From Agelaius tricolor (taxonomy: Eukaryota > Chordata > Aves > Passeriformes > Icteridae): DNA of 64,000 nt. Position 1 is the first letter of the stretch, and every line of letters begins with the position of its first letter. The notes below the pieces were generated by a model that ran no database searches, was not told the DNA's origin, and saw nothing but the letters and a program-made list of their open reading frames with translations. The stretch lies in NCBI GenBank assembly GCA_023055355.1, contig JALJCS010000038.1, positions 3,100,001 to 3,164,000 of the forward strand, given 5' to 3'. The translations under genes and the position numbers were made by a program. This document shows positions 34,043-45,209 of this stretch, one piece after another.

Positions 34043-36835
34043 CCCAGCCCTATTCCAGGACTGTTCCATGTCACCACAGCTGTGCCTCATTGCTGGTGGC
34101 AGGATAATGGCAGTGAGAGCTCCCTGCCTCCTGTGGGCACAGGGAACAGAAGATGCTTTTCCCTCTCCCTGTTTAACCTCCTGCTGCTTTTGGCTCTGCC
34201 TGCTGTGCCCAGGGAATGCAGCTGGGGAGGAGATGGCTGCTGGATCCCTGGGCACTAATAACTTATTTATTTCCAGATTTAAAAGGTGTGTTGGCTCTGT
34301 GGTGGGTCTGGGCACACGTGGGGTGGTGAGGGCTGGAGAGGAGAAAAAAACTGCATTTTCTGGTTGGGTTTTAGAAACACAGTTAAAATGGTGAAAGGGG
34401 AATGTTCAGAACAAAAACAAGGGCTGGAAATACAAACTTCTGGTTCTGCAGCATTGCTGCAAAGCCCAGCTCAAAGTGAGAGGGAATTAAGCCAAATTTA
34501 TGATTTTTGGGAGCCTCTGCTCAGCCCACCTGAGCTGGAGCTGCAGCTCCCCTTCCCCAGGCTGGCACCTCAGCTGAAGGTCTCAAGAGAAGCCATTGGA
34601 ACAAAAGCCATTTCTGTTATTTATGATGAGCTGGAGGGATTTGATAGCCAGGCTGTGAGACTCAACTTCCCCTCTATCTCTGCAGATTGTCCTCCAGGGC
34701 AGGGCTGGGGGAAGCACAGAGCTTTTATGGCTGCCTGGCTGAATGTACCTGTTCAGGAGATGAATAAAGGCCACTTTCCTGCACTGCTGTCAGCCAGGCT
34801 CCTTTTACCAGCGAGTTTTTGCCCATTTTGTTCTGACACTTAATAAGAGCTTCAGCAGGCAGAAACCTTGTAGTGCATTTGCTGAAATAAGCTCCTGCTC
34901 AGTAAAGCCTGGTGTTAAGGAAGCACTTAAACCAAGACAGATGTTTACATGAATTTTGGAGGAAAATGCTCCAAGATCCCCAGCCAAGCTGTGTCTCACA
35001 ATAAAGCACTGAAATTCCCTGCTTTGGAGAGGTGCTTACATCTCACTTTATGGGATTCAGTTTCCCTGCAGTTGTGCCATAAAATGTTCCCCCCACTGTG
35101 AACGTGCTCCACAATTTACCCACCTGAAAGGCTCATTTTGGGGGGTGAAACAGTGAATTTCGTTCTCACTGCTTGTTTTGTGCTTTTTTTTGGTGTCCTT
35201 GGAGCATCCTTTGACCTCTCATTGGTCCCAGCCAGGTGCTGCTGGAGGGGACATGGGGACAGCAGAGCTGAGGGGCTCTGTGCCTTCCCTGCCCTGGGAT
35301 TTGCTCCCAGCAGAGATGGATGGAGGGAAAATGCTGGGGAAAAGATCAGCAGGAGCATTTCCCTTCCCTCAGTGCCTCGTTGAGGCTGCTCCTTCTTTCA
35401 CCTGTGCTTTAACCTGGGCAGGGTGTGAGCAGAAGCTCAGCCTGCCACAGGGAGGAAGGAGCTGCTGTCTGGAGCTCCTGCAGTGGGGCCAGCAGAGCCT
35501 GAAGATGATTTCAGACCTGGAGCATCTCTGGCAAGGAAAGGCTGAGGGATCTGGGGCTGTTCAGCCTCAAGAGGAGACCCCATCCCTGTCTGTCCCTGCC
35601 TGCAGGGCTCGCTGGGTTTAATTGAGCTCAAACTCTCATTGATTCCCTTTTTTCCTTTTTTTTTTTTTTTTTTTGTAGCTCATTACCCAGCAAGTCATTT
35701 TAATTAACACCATCTAATATGGGTTGAGATGTATTTTGCAAATGTCAGCACTCCTTTTTTTTTTTTTTTTTTTTTTTTCCCTTTCCCTGCAGGCTGAATG
35801 CAGAAAGTTCCCAGTTCCACAGTGAAACGATTCCAGTTGATTTAGCAGTGCTAAAGCAAGTCGTTAGCAAAGTGCTTTATGAAGCCATAAATGCCCTTCC
35901 CGAGTCCTTTATGGGCTTCTTGGGAAAAAATCTGTTTGTCACTGAGGGTTTTCCATGGGCACTGCTCCTCATCAGGCGAGGAAATGGGTCAGTGAAGGTG
36001 TGGGGCTTGTGCAAATCCTCCCCAAAATGGGGATTTTATGATTGTCAAACTTCCACCCTCCCCAGCAGGGCCCTGACTCGATGCTCCCCTGCTCCCCAGC
36101 TCCTGTTTCCCCCAGGTTTGGTGTGTGGGGAGCTGCCTGTGAGGCTGCCACCATCCCAGGACTTGTTGACAGCATCCCTGGGCTGGTGGGGGTTCTGTGC
36201 TTTTGGAAAGAACAGTTCTTTTTCCTCCTGCAAATCCCAGTCTTGACTCATCCTGCAAGACTTCCTCCCGTTCTTCCCATCTGCTGCTGCTCAGGTAGTT
36301 GGAATTGGCCTTCCCTTTCCCTCCCCCATTCCTGGTGCTGTGCTTCTCCTCGGGAATACTCAGAATCAGGCGCAGGGAAAACTTGTAGTTGTGGGGAAAA
36401 AATCAAATTTCACAAATTCTTCTTGGGTTCCTTTCCCCTTCCTTTTTCCCTTTGTTTCTGAGCCATTAGCTGTGGCACTGCTCATGTTTTTCCACTCTAA
36501 AGGCCAACATGAAAAGCTTTTTTTTCCCCTTGAAGTGAAACGTGTGATTCCCAGGTAACAGCCCAGCCTTGAAGCTGTGGGTTTAAGAAAAACACTGAAT
36601 ACCTCATAAATCACAATAAAAACCCTGCCAGGGATCAAAGCAGCTTGGGCAGATTATTTAACCTTGAAGAAAGGGAAGCTCAGGAGAGGTATTGAGGAAA
36701 ATTCCAGGTGGGAATGGAGATGGGACTGATTCCATGGGCCCGGGGCATGGAATAAAATTCCTTTGCCTCCTGTATTTTAAGGCTGGGATGTTTTTTGCTC
36801 TGTGTATGTGAGATGAAGGGTAACACCAGACTTAC
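34043..36835. other. Intergenic; CR1-like piece and T-runs inside
   Basis: Unique sequence apart from a CR1-like fragment (35450-35620) and long T-runs at 35656-35674 and 35756-35778. No coding exon is recognised. Confidence 0.55.
35450..35620 (+). mobile_element. CR1-like fragment
   Basis: CCTGGAGCATCTCTGGCAAG and GAAAGGCTGAGGGATCTGGG, then CTGTTCAGCCTCAAGAGGAG, follow the CR1 segment that reads GGAGCATCT...GGAAAGGCTGAG...CTGTTCAGCCT. Confidence 0.75.
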
Positions 36836-36933
36836 TACTAACAATAATAAATGTAGTAATAATAATAGTAATAATAATAGTAATAATAGTGATGATGATG
36901 ATAATAATAATGATAATAATGATAATAATGATA

Positions 36934-36986
<53 letters not shown>
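36836..36986 (+). repeat. (AAT)n/(ATAATG)n compound microsatellite
   Basis: About 150 bp of AAT units with ATG and AGT interruptions, including a regular GATAATAAT step and a pure AAT run at 36953-36984. Confidence 0.93.
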
Positions 36987-36987
<1 letters not shown>

Positions 36988-37667
36988 TGATAGGACTGGC
37001 AGTTCCCCAAAGTAAAATGGAGTCCAGACCTCTGGTTGAAAAATTCAGAGTCCCCAAGTGGGAAAACTCCTCCTGGCAAAGCCTGATGTCTCTGGGTCAC
37101 CTTTTGCACACCTTCAGCCTCAGAATTTTTGGGTTTTTGCTGTAAAAATGCAAAAGAGGGGCCAGTCCCCAAGGCCTGGGCTTGATTTAATACTCATGGC
37201 TGCAAATATCCAAACTCTGGCTGGGGCTGGTTTTAATTAAAATGACAAAATAGGGCAGGCTTGGGGATGAATTACTGAAGGAAAATGTTATATTTCCCTC
37301 CAGCCTGTTTAATTAAAAAAAGCAATGCATCAGGCCTGAAGGGCCTTGCCCTGTGTGCCAAGGCAGGAAGGGCAGGGCTGGCACAGAGTCACCCTCTGCC
37401 ACCAAAGCCACTCTGCCAGCTCCAGAGCCCCTCCAGTGCCTCCACTTGGCTGCATTTGCAGTTCCTCCCCTTTCTGCCCTTTTGCTTTGGATAAATTCAC
37501 TCCTTCCCCCAGGCTCAGCCATCTGAGAGCTGCAAGAGGAGGAGGAGGAGGAGGAAGAGCAGGGGGGGATTCCTCTGGGTGGCACCAGCTGGGCTGCCAG
37601 GGGTGGTGGCAGTGCCCTCACTGCCCTTATCCCTCACCTGGCTGTGTTATCTGGGATCTGAAGGATA
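36987..37667. other. Intergenic, no gene recognised
   Basis: Unique sequence with a GGA-rich patch near 37539-37558. Nothing else is recognised. Confidence 0.55.
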
Positions 37668-38590
37668 GGACAGGTTGTCATTTTGGTAGGGAGGTGCTGG
37701 GGGTCTCCTGGATGTGGATTTGAAGGAGATGAGGGTTGTTGGACCAGCAGAAAACAACTCTTAGCAAGCAACAGGAGCATTGAAAAGCTTTTTTTCCCCT
37801 TCTGTTTGATTGATTTGCCTCGTGCATCACCTCTAAGCTGACAGGAGCATCCCCAGCCCCAAACTCATTGGGGTTTCCTGGATGCTTTTTCATTTCCCTG
37901 CTTGGTGGCAGAGTCCTGTGGCTTCTCCCCAAGGCGATTTCCTGGCTCCTTTTTGGAGCAGAACAGTTTCTCTGGATAAATAATCCTTGACCTGCAGCTT
38001 GAGGTGTGCATTCAGCTGAACCCCAGAGCACGAGCTGGAGCTCTCCAGAGACACCAAAACCCCATGTTCACATCTGAACTGCCAGGATCAGCTCATTAAA
38101 GGCAGCCCATCCCATCCCTGCTCCCTGGACAGGAGAAAGGACAGGTTGTCATTTTGGTAGGGAGGTGCTGGGGGTCTCCTGGATCTGGATTTGAAGGAGA
38201 TGAGGGTTATTGGACCAGCAGAAAAGAACTCTTAGCAAGAAAAAGGAGCATTGAAAAGCTTTTTTTTCCCCTCCTGTTTGAATGATTTGCCTCGTGCATC
38301 ACCTCTAAGCTGACAGGAGCATTCCCAGCCCCAAACTCATTGGGGTTTCCTGGATGCTTTTTCATTTCCCTGCTTGGTGGCAGAGTCCTGTGGCTTCTCC
38401 CCAAGGCGATTTTCTGGCTCTTTTTTGGAGCAGAACAGTTTCTCTTGACCTGCAGCTTGAAATGTGCATTCAGCTGAACCCCAGAGCACGAGCTGGAGCT
38501 CTCCAGAGACACCAAAACCCCATTTTCACATCTGAACTGCCAGGCTCAGCTCATTAAAGGCAGCCCATCCCAGCCCTGCTCGTGGATGCT
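37668..38590 (+). repeat. Tandem duplication, 471-bp period
   Basis: The block beginning CAGGTTGTCATTTTGGTAGG occurs at 37671 and again at 38142, and the copies are very similar to near 38585. Copy 1 has a short GATAAATAATCC-type insertion that is absent from copy 2. This is a recent segmental tandem duplication with no coding content recognised. Confidence 0.88.
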
Positions 38591-38818
38591 CCCTCATCCC
38601 TGACACTCTCTGCTGTTCCTCCATGGCTCATTCCCACCCTCTGGCAGCCCAGCAGCTCTCCAGGCTGGGGCAGAGGGCTGGCACAGCCCCATCAGAGGGC
38701 CCAGAGCTGTCTCGTGGCTCCTGCACCATGCTGGGGGATGAACTCATCCTCTGAGTCAGGCCAGGCGTGGCTGGCACGGCTGCCAGAGCTCTGCAACCAT
38801 GGTTACAGGCAGGGAGGT

Positions 38819-39520
38819 GCTGGGATATTTGGGGCAGGCTGTAATTTTGGCATCCTCAAAAGATGAGGGGGGATCTGCCAGGGAAGGCTCTTCCTCAGGG
38901 TGTTTGGGAGAGGGAAGGTGTTGGGGTTTATGGTGACCAAAATCTGTGAACAGCACCTCTGTGCCCAGTATAATTTGCTTTTTTATTTATTTATTTATTC
39001 CTCTTAATTTGCTTTTTTAATTTCTTTATCACTCTTAATTTGATTTTTTGTTTATTTATCTCTCCTTATTATATTTTTTTTTATTTATTTATTGCTGTTA
39101 AACAAGGCAGAAATGCCCAAGAGAGGACTTTTGCTGCTGGCCATGATCCCATGATTTGGGGCAGGCTGTAATTTTGGCATCCTCAAGAGATGAAGGGGAG
39201 GATCTGCCAGGGAAGGCTCTTCCTCAGGGTGTTTGACATAGGGAAGATGTTGGGGTTCATGGTGACCAAAATCTGTGAACAACACCTTTGTGCCCAGTAT
39301 AATTTGCTTTATTTATTTATTTATTTATCCCTCTTAATTTGCTTTTTTAAATTAATTTATCCCACTTAATTTGCTTTTTTAATTTATTTCTCTCTCTTAA
39401 TTTGCCTTTTTTATTTATTCATCTCTCTTAATTTTCATTTTTTATTTATTTATCACCCTTAAACAGGGAAGAAATGCCCAGGAGAGGACTTTTCCTGCTG
39501 GCCATGGGCTGTGGTGGGGA
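38819..39520 (+). repeat. Tandem duplication, about 327-bp period, with ATTT-rich ends
   Basis: GGGGCAGGCTGTAATTTTGG starts at 38831 and 39158 and is followed in both copies by the same roughly 150 bp and an ATTT-rich tail (38980-39100 and 39300-39460). The segment after the first tail (GAAATGCCCAAGAGAGGACT) recurs after the second at about 39471, so about two full periods are present. Confidence 0.85.
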
Positions 39521-40626
39521 ATGGCACCCAAATGACCCTCTTGGAGCCCTGCTGGGCTCAGTGCAGTCCCATTAAACCCATCCCTGAGTGCCACAAACCC
39601 CTCTTGGCACAGAGGGTGAAGGGAGCTGCTCCTGGAGGTGCCTGGAGCTGGGAATCCTGTGCCACCAGTTGATTCAGCAATGCTGAGCCAGGTCGATAAA
39701 GAAGCCAGGCTCCAAAAATGGAATTAAATAATTATTCTCACTTTCTTTGACTCCAGGAAGATCCTATTAGAGCAAAGAGCCTGGATTACTGGCTGGCTGA
39801 CATTTTCCTCTGAGCCTGTCTCTAGATTGGATTTAGCTCTTTTATCTCCTAATCCCCAGAGCTTTTTAATGTAGAAAGTAATGGCATCCAAAGGCAAATT
39901 TAATTTTGACAAGTAATCTGACTTCCTTTCCTTTTCTGGAGCAGGCTTTTAATCCTGTTTGCTGTCTGAAGCTGCATTATATGGATGTATTTCAAATCCT
40001 CACCGCTCTGAGATCTTTCAAAGAGGGAGAAAAATCAGGGGAACTGCAAGCCTGAGAGCAAGGAGCAGCTCCTTATCAAACATTTCAAACATTTCACTGC
40101 TGCTGCTTTTATTAACCCCTGCCCTGCCCCTCAGCTTGGCTCTGTGCTTCCTGCTCTGGCTCCATTCTAAGGGTTGGAATCACTCCAGGAATGGGAATTC
40201 CAGGGTTTCTCCAGCTTTGCTGTTTGTGTTGGCATTTTGGGGGGTGGCCATGAGTGCAGAGGGCTGTGACCCCCCAGGGGACATCCCTCTGCCACCAGCA
40301 CACCCCAGGATGCTGCAGTGGGCATCCACCGATGCCAAAACATCCCCAAACCCAATTCCCAGGCAAAGGAGGGGTAGTGGAGCTTCAAAGCCAGTGAAGC
40401 CAGCAGAGAAAACAGAATTTTGTGCTGTTATTCCATTTCTCAGGTGCCAGAGGAGCAGCAATCAATTGAATTGATCATTGGTTATTTCCAACATTCTGAC
40501 ACCTCACCCTGTGCTGTTGCTCAGGTTCACCCCACCCCGTGTTTATTTTAAAATCTCAGTTGTAAATAGGATCTTGTCCTCCTAAAAAAAACCTTTTTTT
40601 TATTGCCTGGGCCTGTTGTCCCAAAC
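39521..40626. other. Intergenic, no gene recognised
   Basis: Unique sequence with no exon or repeat that I can support. Confidence 0.55.
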
Positions 40627-41475
40627 AGCAGAATGGCCCTGTCCCTCTGCAGGCCTCAGCCCATTCCAAACACCACAACCCAAACGTGCAGCAGCTCAAA
40701 AATAAAACATTTGTCTGCCTCACTCCAGCCTGCTTTAAACAAAAACCTCAGGGCTGGGTGTCAGTGCAGGGATTTGCAAGTGGCAGCCCCAAAACAAGGA
40801 GGAGAACCTGGCAGGGATGGGGAGGGATTGGATCCCTACAGGGAGGTCAGAGGGAGCTCAGTGGAACAAACAGGGTTTGCTGTGGGGTTTGAGTCCTTGC
40901 ACGAAGCAAAGACTGAGGGAAGAGTTAGAAAGCACACTCATTTTAAGTCATAGTTCATTAAATCCTTTCATTTATACAAAAGGCAGTCATGAAGTGTCAG
41001 GGAACAGTACTCTGAAGTAGGCCAGCCCTCCATATGTTTGCATGGTTGGGAGAAATGGAGCTAAAAAGCACATCTGGAAAGCAGAGAAATTCCTTACAGT
41101 TGATGGCACAGGCAATCACTGAATGCCAGCAAAAGGCAACTCAGCAGACACCACCCAGTCTGGAGTGCCCCTCTGCCCTCACACTGCCTCATCAAAGAGC
41201 AGAATGGCCCTGTCCCTCTGCAGGCCTCAGCCCATTCCAAACACCACAACCCAAACCTGCAGCAGCTCAAAAATGAAACATTTGTCTGCCTCATTCCAGC
41301 CTGCTTTAAACAAAAACCTCAGCAAAAGCAGGGCTTGGGTGTCAGTGCAGGGATTTGCAAGTGGCAGCCCCAAAACAAGGAGGAGAGCCTGGCAGGGATG
41401 GGGAGGGATTGGATCCCTACAGGGAGGTCAGAGAGATCTCAGTGAACAAATGGCGTTTGCTGTGGGGTTTGTGGT
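40627..41475 (+). repeat. Tandem duplication, 571-bp offset
   Basis: AGCAGAATGGCCCTGTCCCT occurs at 40627 and 41198. Similarity extends about 260-270 bp in each copy (to about 40890 and about 41475) and includes GGCAGCCCCAAAACAAGGAG. Copy 2 has an extra 9-10-bp AGCAAAAGC insertion. The intervening 300 bp is not duplicated. Confidence 0.88.
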
Positions 41476-43029
41476 GATGGAGGGATTGGGGAAGTCACAC
41501 CACAGCCCAGCACGTTCCATCAGGCTGCAGAGCAAAGTGTACAGCAGCTTCAGTTAGCAAGGGCTGGAGCAGTAAAACCTCTGCCTTTTGCAGGTCCTGA
41601 GGGATTTTTTCCCCTCTTTCCTAAGTCACCAATCCTTCTTGCTCAGGACCTGCCATGGGAAATGGATGGGGATGAAAAGGATCAGCAGAGCTCCAGGGGT
41701 GCTGGCTTAGGAGCAAGGGAAGGACATTGGAGCAGGATTTTTGTTTTCACTTTCCCAACCTCTTTTTTTCCCATGGACAAGCCCACCCTGGCCATGGCCT
41801 TCCTGCATCCCCACCTCAGTGGACATAAAATGAGGGGCTTCTGATGTGGAGTTGATTGGAAGAGGGTGAAAATGAGAAGAATTTAAGCATTAAAGAATGA
41901 GAAGTTGCTGCTCTGGTGCAGCTGTAACCACCCCAAACTCACTGGCCAGGCCAACATCTCCATCATGGCCCGGTGATTTGGGGTCTCTCACTGCTCTGCC
42001 CCTCTTTGGCCACCCCAAAGAAGGGAAAAGCAGGAGCTGCACCCACAGAGATGCTCTGTTCTGGAGTAGGGAATTCACTGGGAATCACAGGCGGCTGAGC
42101 CAAAATGGGAATCAAGGCCCTAAAAAAGGGTGCCCTATTTAGGCACCCTCATTTCTCAGCTCCCACCTTGGCTCCTCCAGGACCAGCAAAAAGGGAATTC
42201 CCACAAAAAGGGAATGCACTTGGCTGGCAGCAGCTGCCGGGTGCACAGGGCTCTGCACATTTGTGTTGGTGACAATGATGAGCCCTGGAAATGTGTCTGG
42301 TCAGGAGATGAGGAGCAGCTGAGCCCCAGCACCATGTAAGCCTCATTTCCTTCACAAGGCAGATCACCCAGGCATGAAATATCGTCACGCTCTCCCCCCT
42401 GGATGAGTGATTCCAGCCAGGGGAAGCAAACCCAGCTCCTCCATAAATGATCCAAACAATGCCCTGCTGGCAGTGAGCAGAGGAGGGAGAATGCTGTCCC
42501 AGTGCTGCTGGGTGAGATTTGTGGGGTTTTTTCCCTTGTTTTGGATCCCTGTCCCTCGGAGCTCAGGTGATGTGAGCTCGTGGTGGTGCGGGTGACGTTT
42601 CCATCCGGCCCACGTGTGGAGCCTGGGCATGATTCACCTCAGTTCCAAGTCCCTTTTGTCACAACCAGCCCAGCCCCCAGCTTTTAGAGCTGTTTCTCCA
42701 AAGCTTCTCCAAGTGTTCTTTGGTACAGGACCAAACTCTCTCCCTGTGTGCTGTGTTCCTCCCTGAGGGTCCCTGTCTGGGAGTGTTGGGAGGGACAGAG
42801 CTGAGGAGCAGCCCATAAATGCAGAACAAATCGGTGCTTTTCTTTTTGGTTACAGCATTTAAAACCTGAAACAGTCCAAGCCAGATTTAGAAATAACCAA
42901 TTTGTTTATCTGTGATAGATGAGGGTCGTTATTAACTATTTATTTTTGATCTCACTTGCTTTATCAAGACACAAAGCTCCCAAAACACCTCTGCTCGTGG
43001 TATCCCAAGGGAAACTGCAGGGAGGGACA
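41476..43029. other. Intergenic, no gene recognised
   Basis: Unique sequence. No coding exon, mobile element or array is recognised. Confidence 0.55.
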
Positions 43030-43205
43030 CCATGAGGGTGTTCTCCTTCCCTGGGAGAGTGGGGAGGCCCAGAGAAGCTGTGGCTGCCCCTGGATCCCTG
43101 GAAGTGTCCAAGGCCAGGTTGGATGGGGCTTGGAGCAGCCTGGGCCAGTGGGAGGTGTCTTGAAGGTCCCTTCCAACCCAAACCATTCCATAATTGCATT
43201 AATTC
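43030..43205 (+). mobile_element. CR1-like 3'-end fragment
   Basis: CCTGGAAGTGTCCAAGGCCA and GGTTGGATGGGGCTTGGAGC, then GAAGGTCCCTTCCAACCCAA and ACCATTCCATAATTGC, form the most complete CR1 tail in the window. It is also the plus-strand counterpart of the reversed piece at 22735. Confidence 0.85.
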
Positions 43206-44724
43206 AGTAAAGATGGCTCAGGAAAATGGTTACTGAGGTGACAAATGTGCCTTACACCTCCTGGTTTGTGTTTTCAGGGCATGAGGCTGGTTTAGGATTT
43301 TGAGCCATCTGCAGCAAATACAGATTTCAGCTGGACAGGTCAGGCCAAGCTTCTGCAGAGGACAAGCAGTGAGAACCAAGGCTCCTGGATGAAATGGATA
43401 GGAAATATAAATATTTCACATGAGCAGGGATGAAAAACAGAGAATAACCCCCCCAAATCATTCCTGATCCAGGAACTGTTTACCTTCAGTGCCTGTGGGG
43501 ATTTGTCCTAGGGCAGGACAGGAGGCTACTGGGCAGGGGTTGGATCCTGCTCTGGGTGGGATATCTGACACTGCCCCAGCTGTTAAATAACCCCTGGAGG
43601 GGCCCAGACCCAGCCAGCCCCAGTGCCTGCAGGGGAAAGGAGCTCACCCAGGCATGGAATGGCAAAGGCAGGAATTCTTCAGAGCAGGGCTGTGAAAAGC
43701 AGAGGCCGTTGCCTCTCGGGACAGATGGAGAGGAAAGGGAGACAGCAGGAAAAACCCACAGCTCCAGCCAAGCCATATGTCCGGTTACCCAGCCTCCTTC
43801 CCTTTGATATTAACACAATAACAGCGCGTTCTGAGGAGCTGAGGAACCCTCCCAGGGCTGAGATTTCATCCTGTGCAGTCTGAGGGGTGAGTGACACACC
43901 AAGAAACGTCCCTGTGCTTTTAGGAGCCGGTGACAGCCAGCAGAGCCAGGCCCCATCAGCCCAGCCCTGCAGGGAGCACTCACAGCAACCTGGCTCTCTC
44001 TCCACCCACTTCTTGCCTCTTTTATTTCTCATTTAATAACTAAAAATATTCCTGTGAGTGCCTCCAAAGGCAGCCTGAGTCCGGGCTTTCCGAATTTCCA
44101 CGGGAATCTCTCGGGAGCAGCCAGAGCCTCTGCAGAAGCAATATTTGGATGGGAACCTTATGTCCCCCAAGCTGGCGAGTGCCAGCACTGACACACATTT
44201 CCTTGTAGCTGCAAAGCTCTCTGGAGAAAGGGTGGAAAGTCCCTGCTGCCTTCTCCTCCTTCTCCCCCCTCTGTTCTTTAACAACTGGCTGGGATTTACA
44301 CGGCTCATTAATGCAATGGCAACGCTGCCACAGCCTTTCCCAAACAAGCCAGGAGCTTCACATTTGACCTGGGCCCTCTGCTCGCTGCAGATGCCCCAGA
44401 GGATTTGAAAAACAGTGATTTGAAGTGATTGCATTGGATAAGGACATTACTCAGTGCAAATACAACTGGATGCGAGCGTTTAATTTTTAAAAGAACACGG
44501 CTCTTGCAGTGCCTTTGAGGCAGTGAAAACAACAGTTTAGCTCCCTTGGTGGCCTTAGCTCTTCATTGTCCCCGAGGACAGGGAAGGAACCAGGCCCAGT
44601 GTCAGACTGGAGAGGTTTTGGCAGGTGGCTGTTGGAGTTCAGGACATCCCTCTGGCTGTCCTGGACTGCCCAAACCCCTGCCAGGGGGCTCAGAGACCCT
44701 GGCACAGAGCCCAAGACCCCCTGT
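43206..44724. other. Intergenic; candidate conserved element
   Basis: Unique sequence. About 44040-44510 is repeat-free with isolated CpGs and motifs such as GGCTCATTAATGCAATGGC and GATTGCATTGGATAAGG, a composition seen in vertebrate non-coding enhancers. No exon is recognised. Confidence 0.4.
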
Positions 44725-45209
44725 GGGTTTGATTATGACCCATGGAGCAAATTACCAACCCTACATGAAGATCTGCAAGCCACGACAGTTTAAGTAGAAT
44801 GGCAGTGAATTTATCACAGGGTGAAAAATGAATTTTTGGGGTTTTAGAATGGGGGTTCAGGGGGCGAGATGGAGGAATCTGTCCATGTCCATCTCCTTCT
44901 TCTTCTTAGCCTCCATTTTCTGCTGTGATGGTGGCACTTTGGGATTGGTTTAGAGTAGAAGCTCACTGTCTAACACAGGTGATAGGTATTGGAAATAATT
45001 GTAAACATTGTACACAGAGTTTTTAGCATAAAAAGATAACACTGCCCCAAGGGCAGGCAGAGTGCCTGGAACTGTCCTGCTGAGCAGACCTCAGCTGGAC
45101 AGGAGAAAGAATTTTATAGCTAAGATACAATAAACAACCTTGAGCATGAGAATAGAAGAGCTCTGACTCCTTCTTCAAGTGCCAGGCCGGGAAAAGAGAC
45201 TTTAACACA
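44725..45209 (+). mobile_element. Endogenous retrovirus 3' remnant: internal tail plus LTR
   Basis: A TG-start at 44822 (TGAAAAATG) and a CA-end at 45209 (TTTAACACA) bound an LTR-like segment of about 388 bp. It has a poly(A) signal AATAAA at 45129-45134 about 75 bp before the end, as expected for an R-U5 boundary in the plus orientation. The roughly 95 bp before it (44725-44821) look like the 3' end of an internal region, with a short purine tract CACAGGG next to the LTR. I see no matching target duplication, so the left end is probably truncated. The resemblance to LTRs common in songbirds is from memory and is not verified. No intact viral gene is present. Confidence 0.55.

Noticed and set aside
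33098..34315. Minus-strand open frame of 405 codons and plus-strand frame of 327 codons
   Set aside because: Both are generated by a stop-free minisatellite unit of about 27 bp that is open in several frames on both strands. No splice context or known domain is present.
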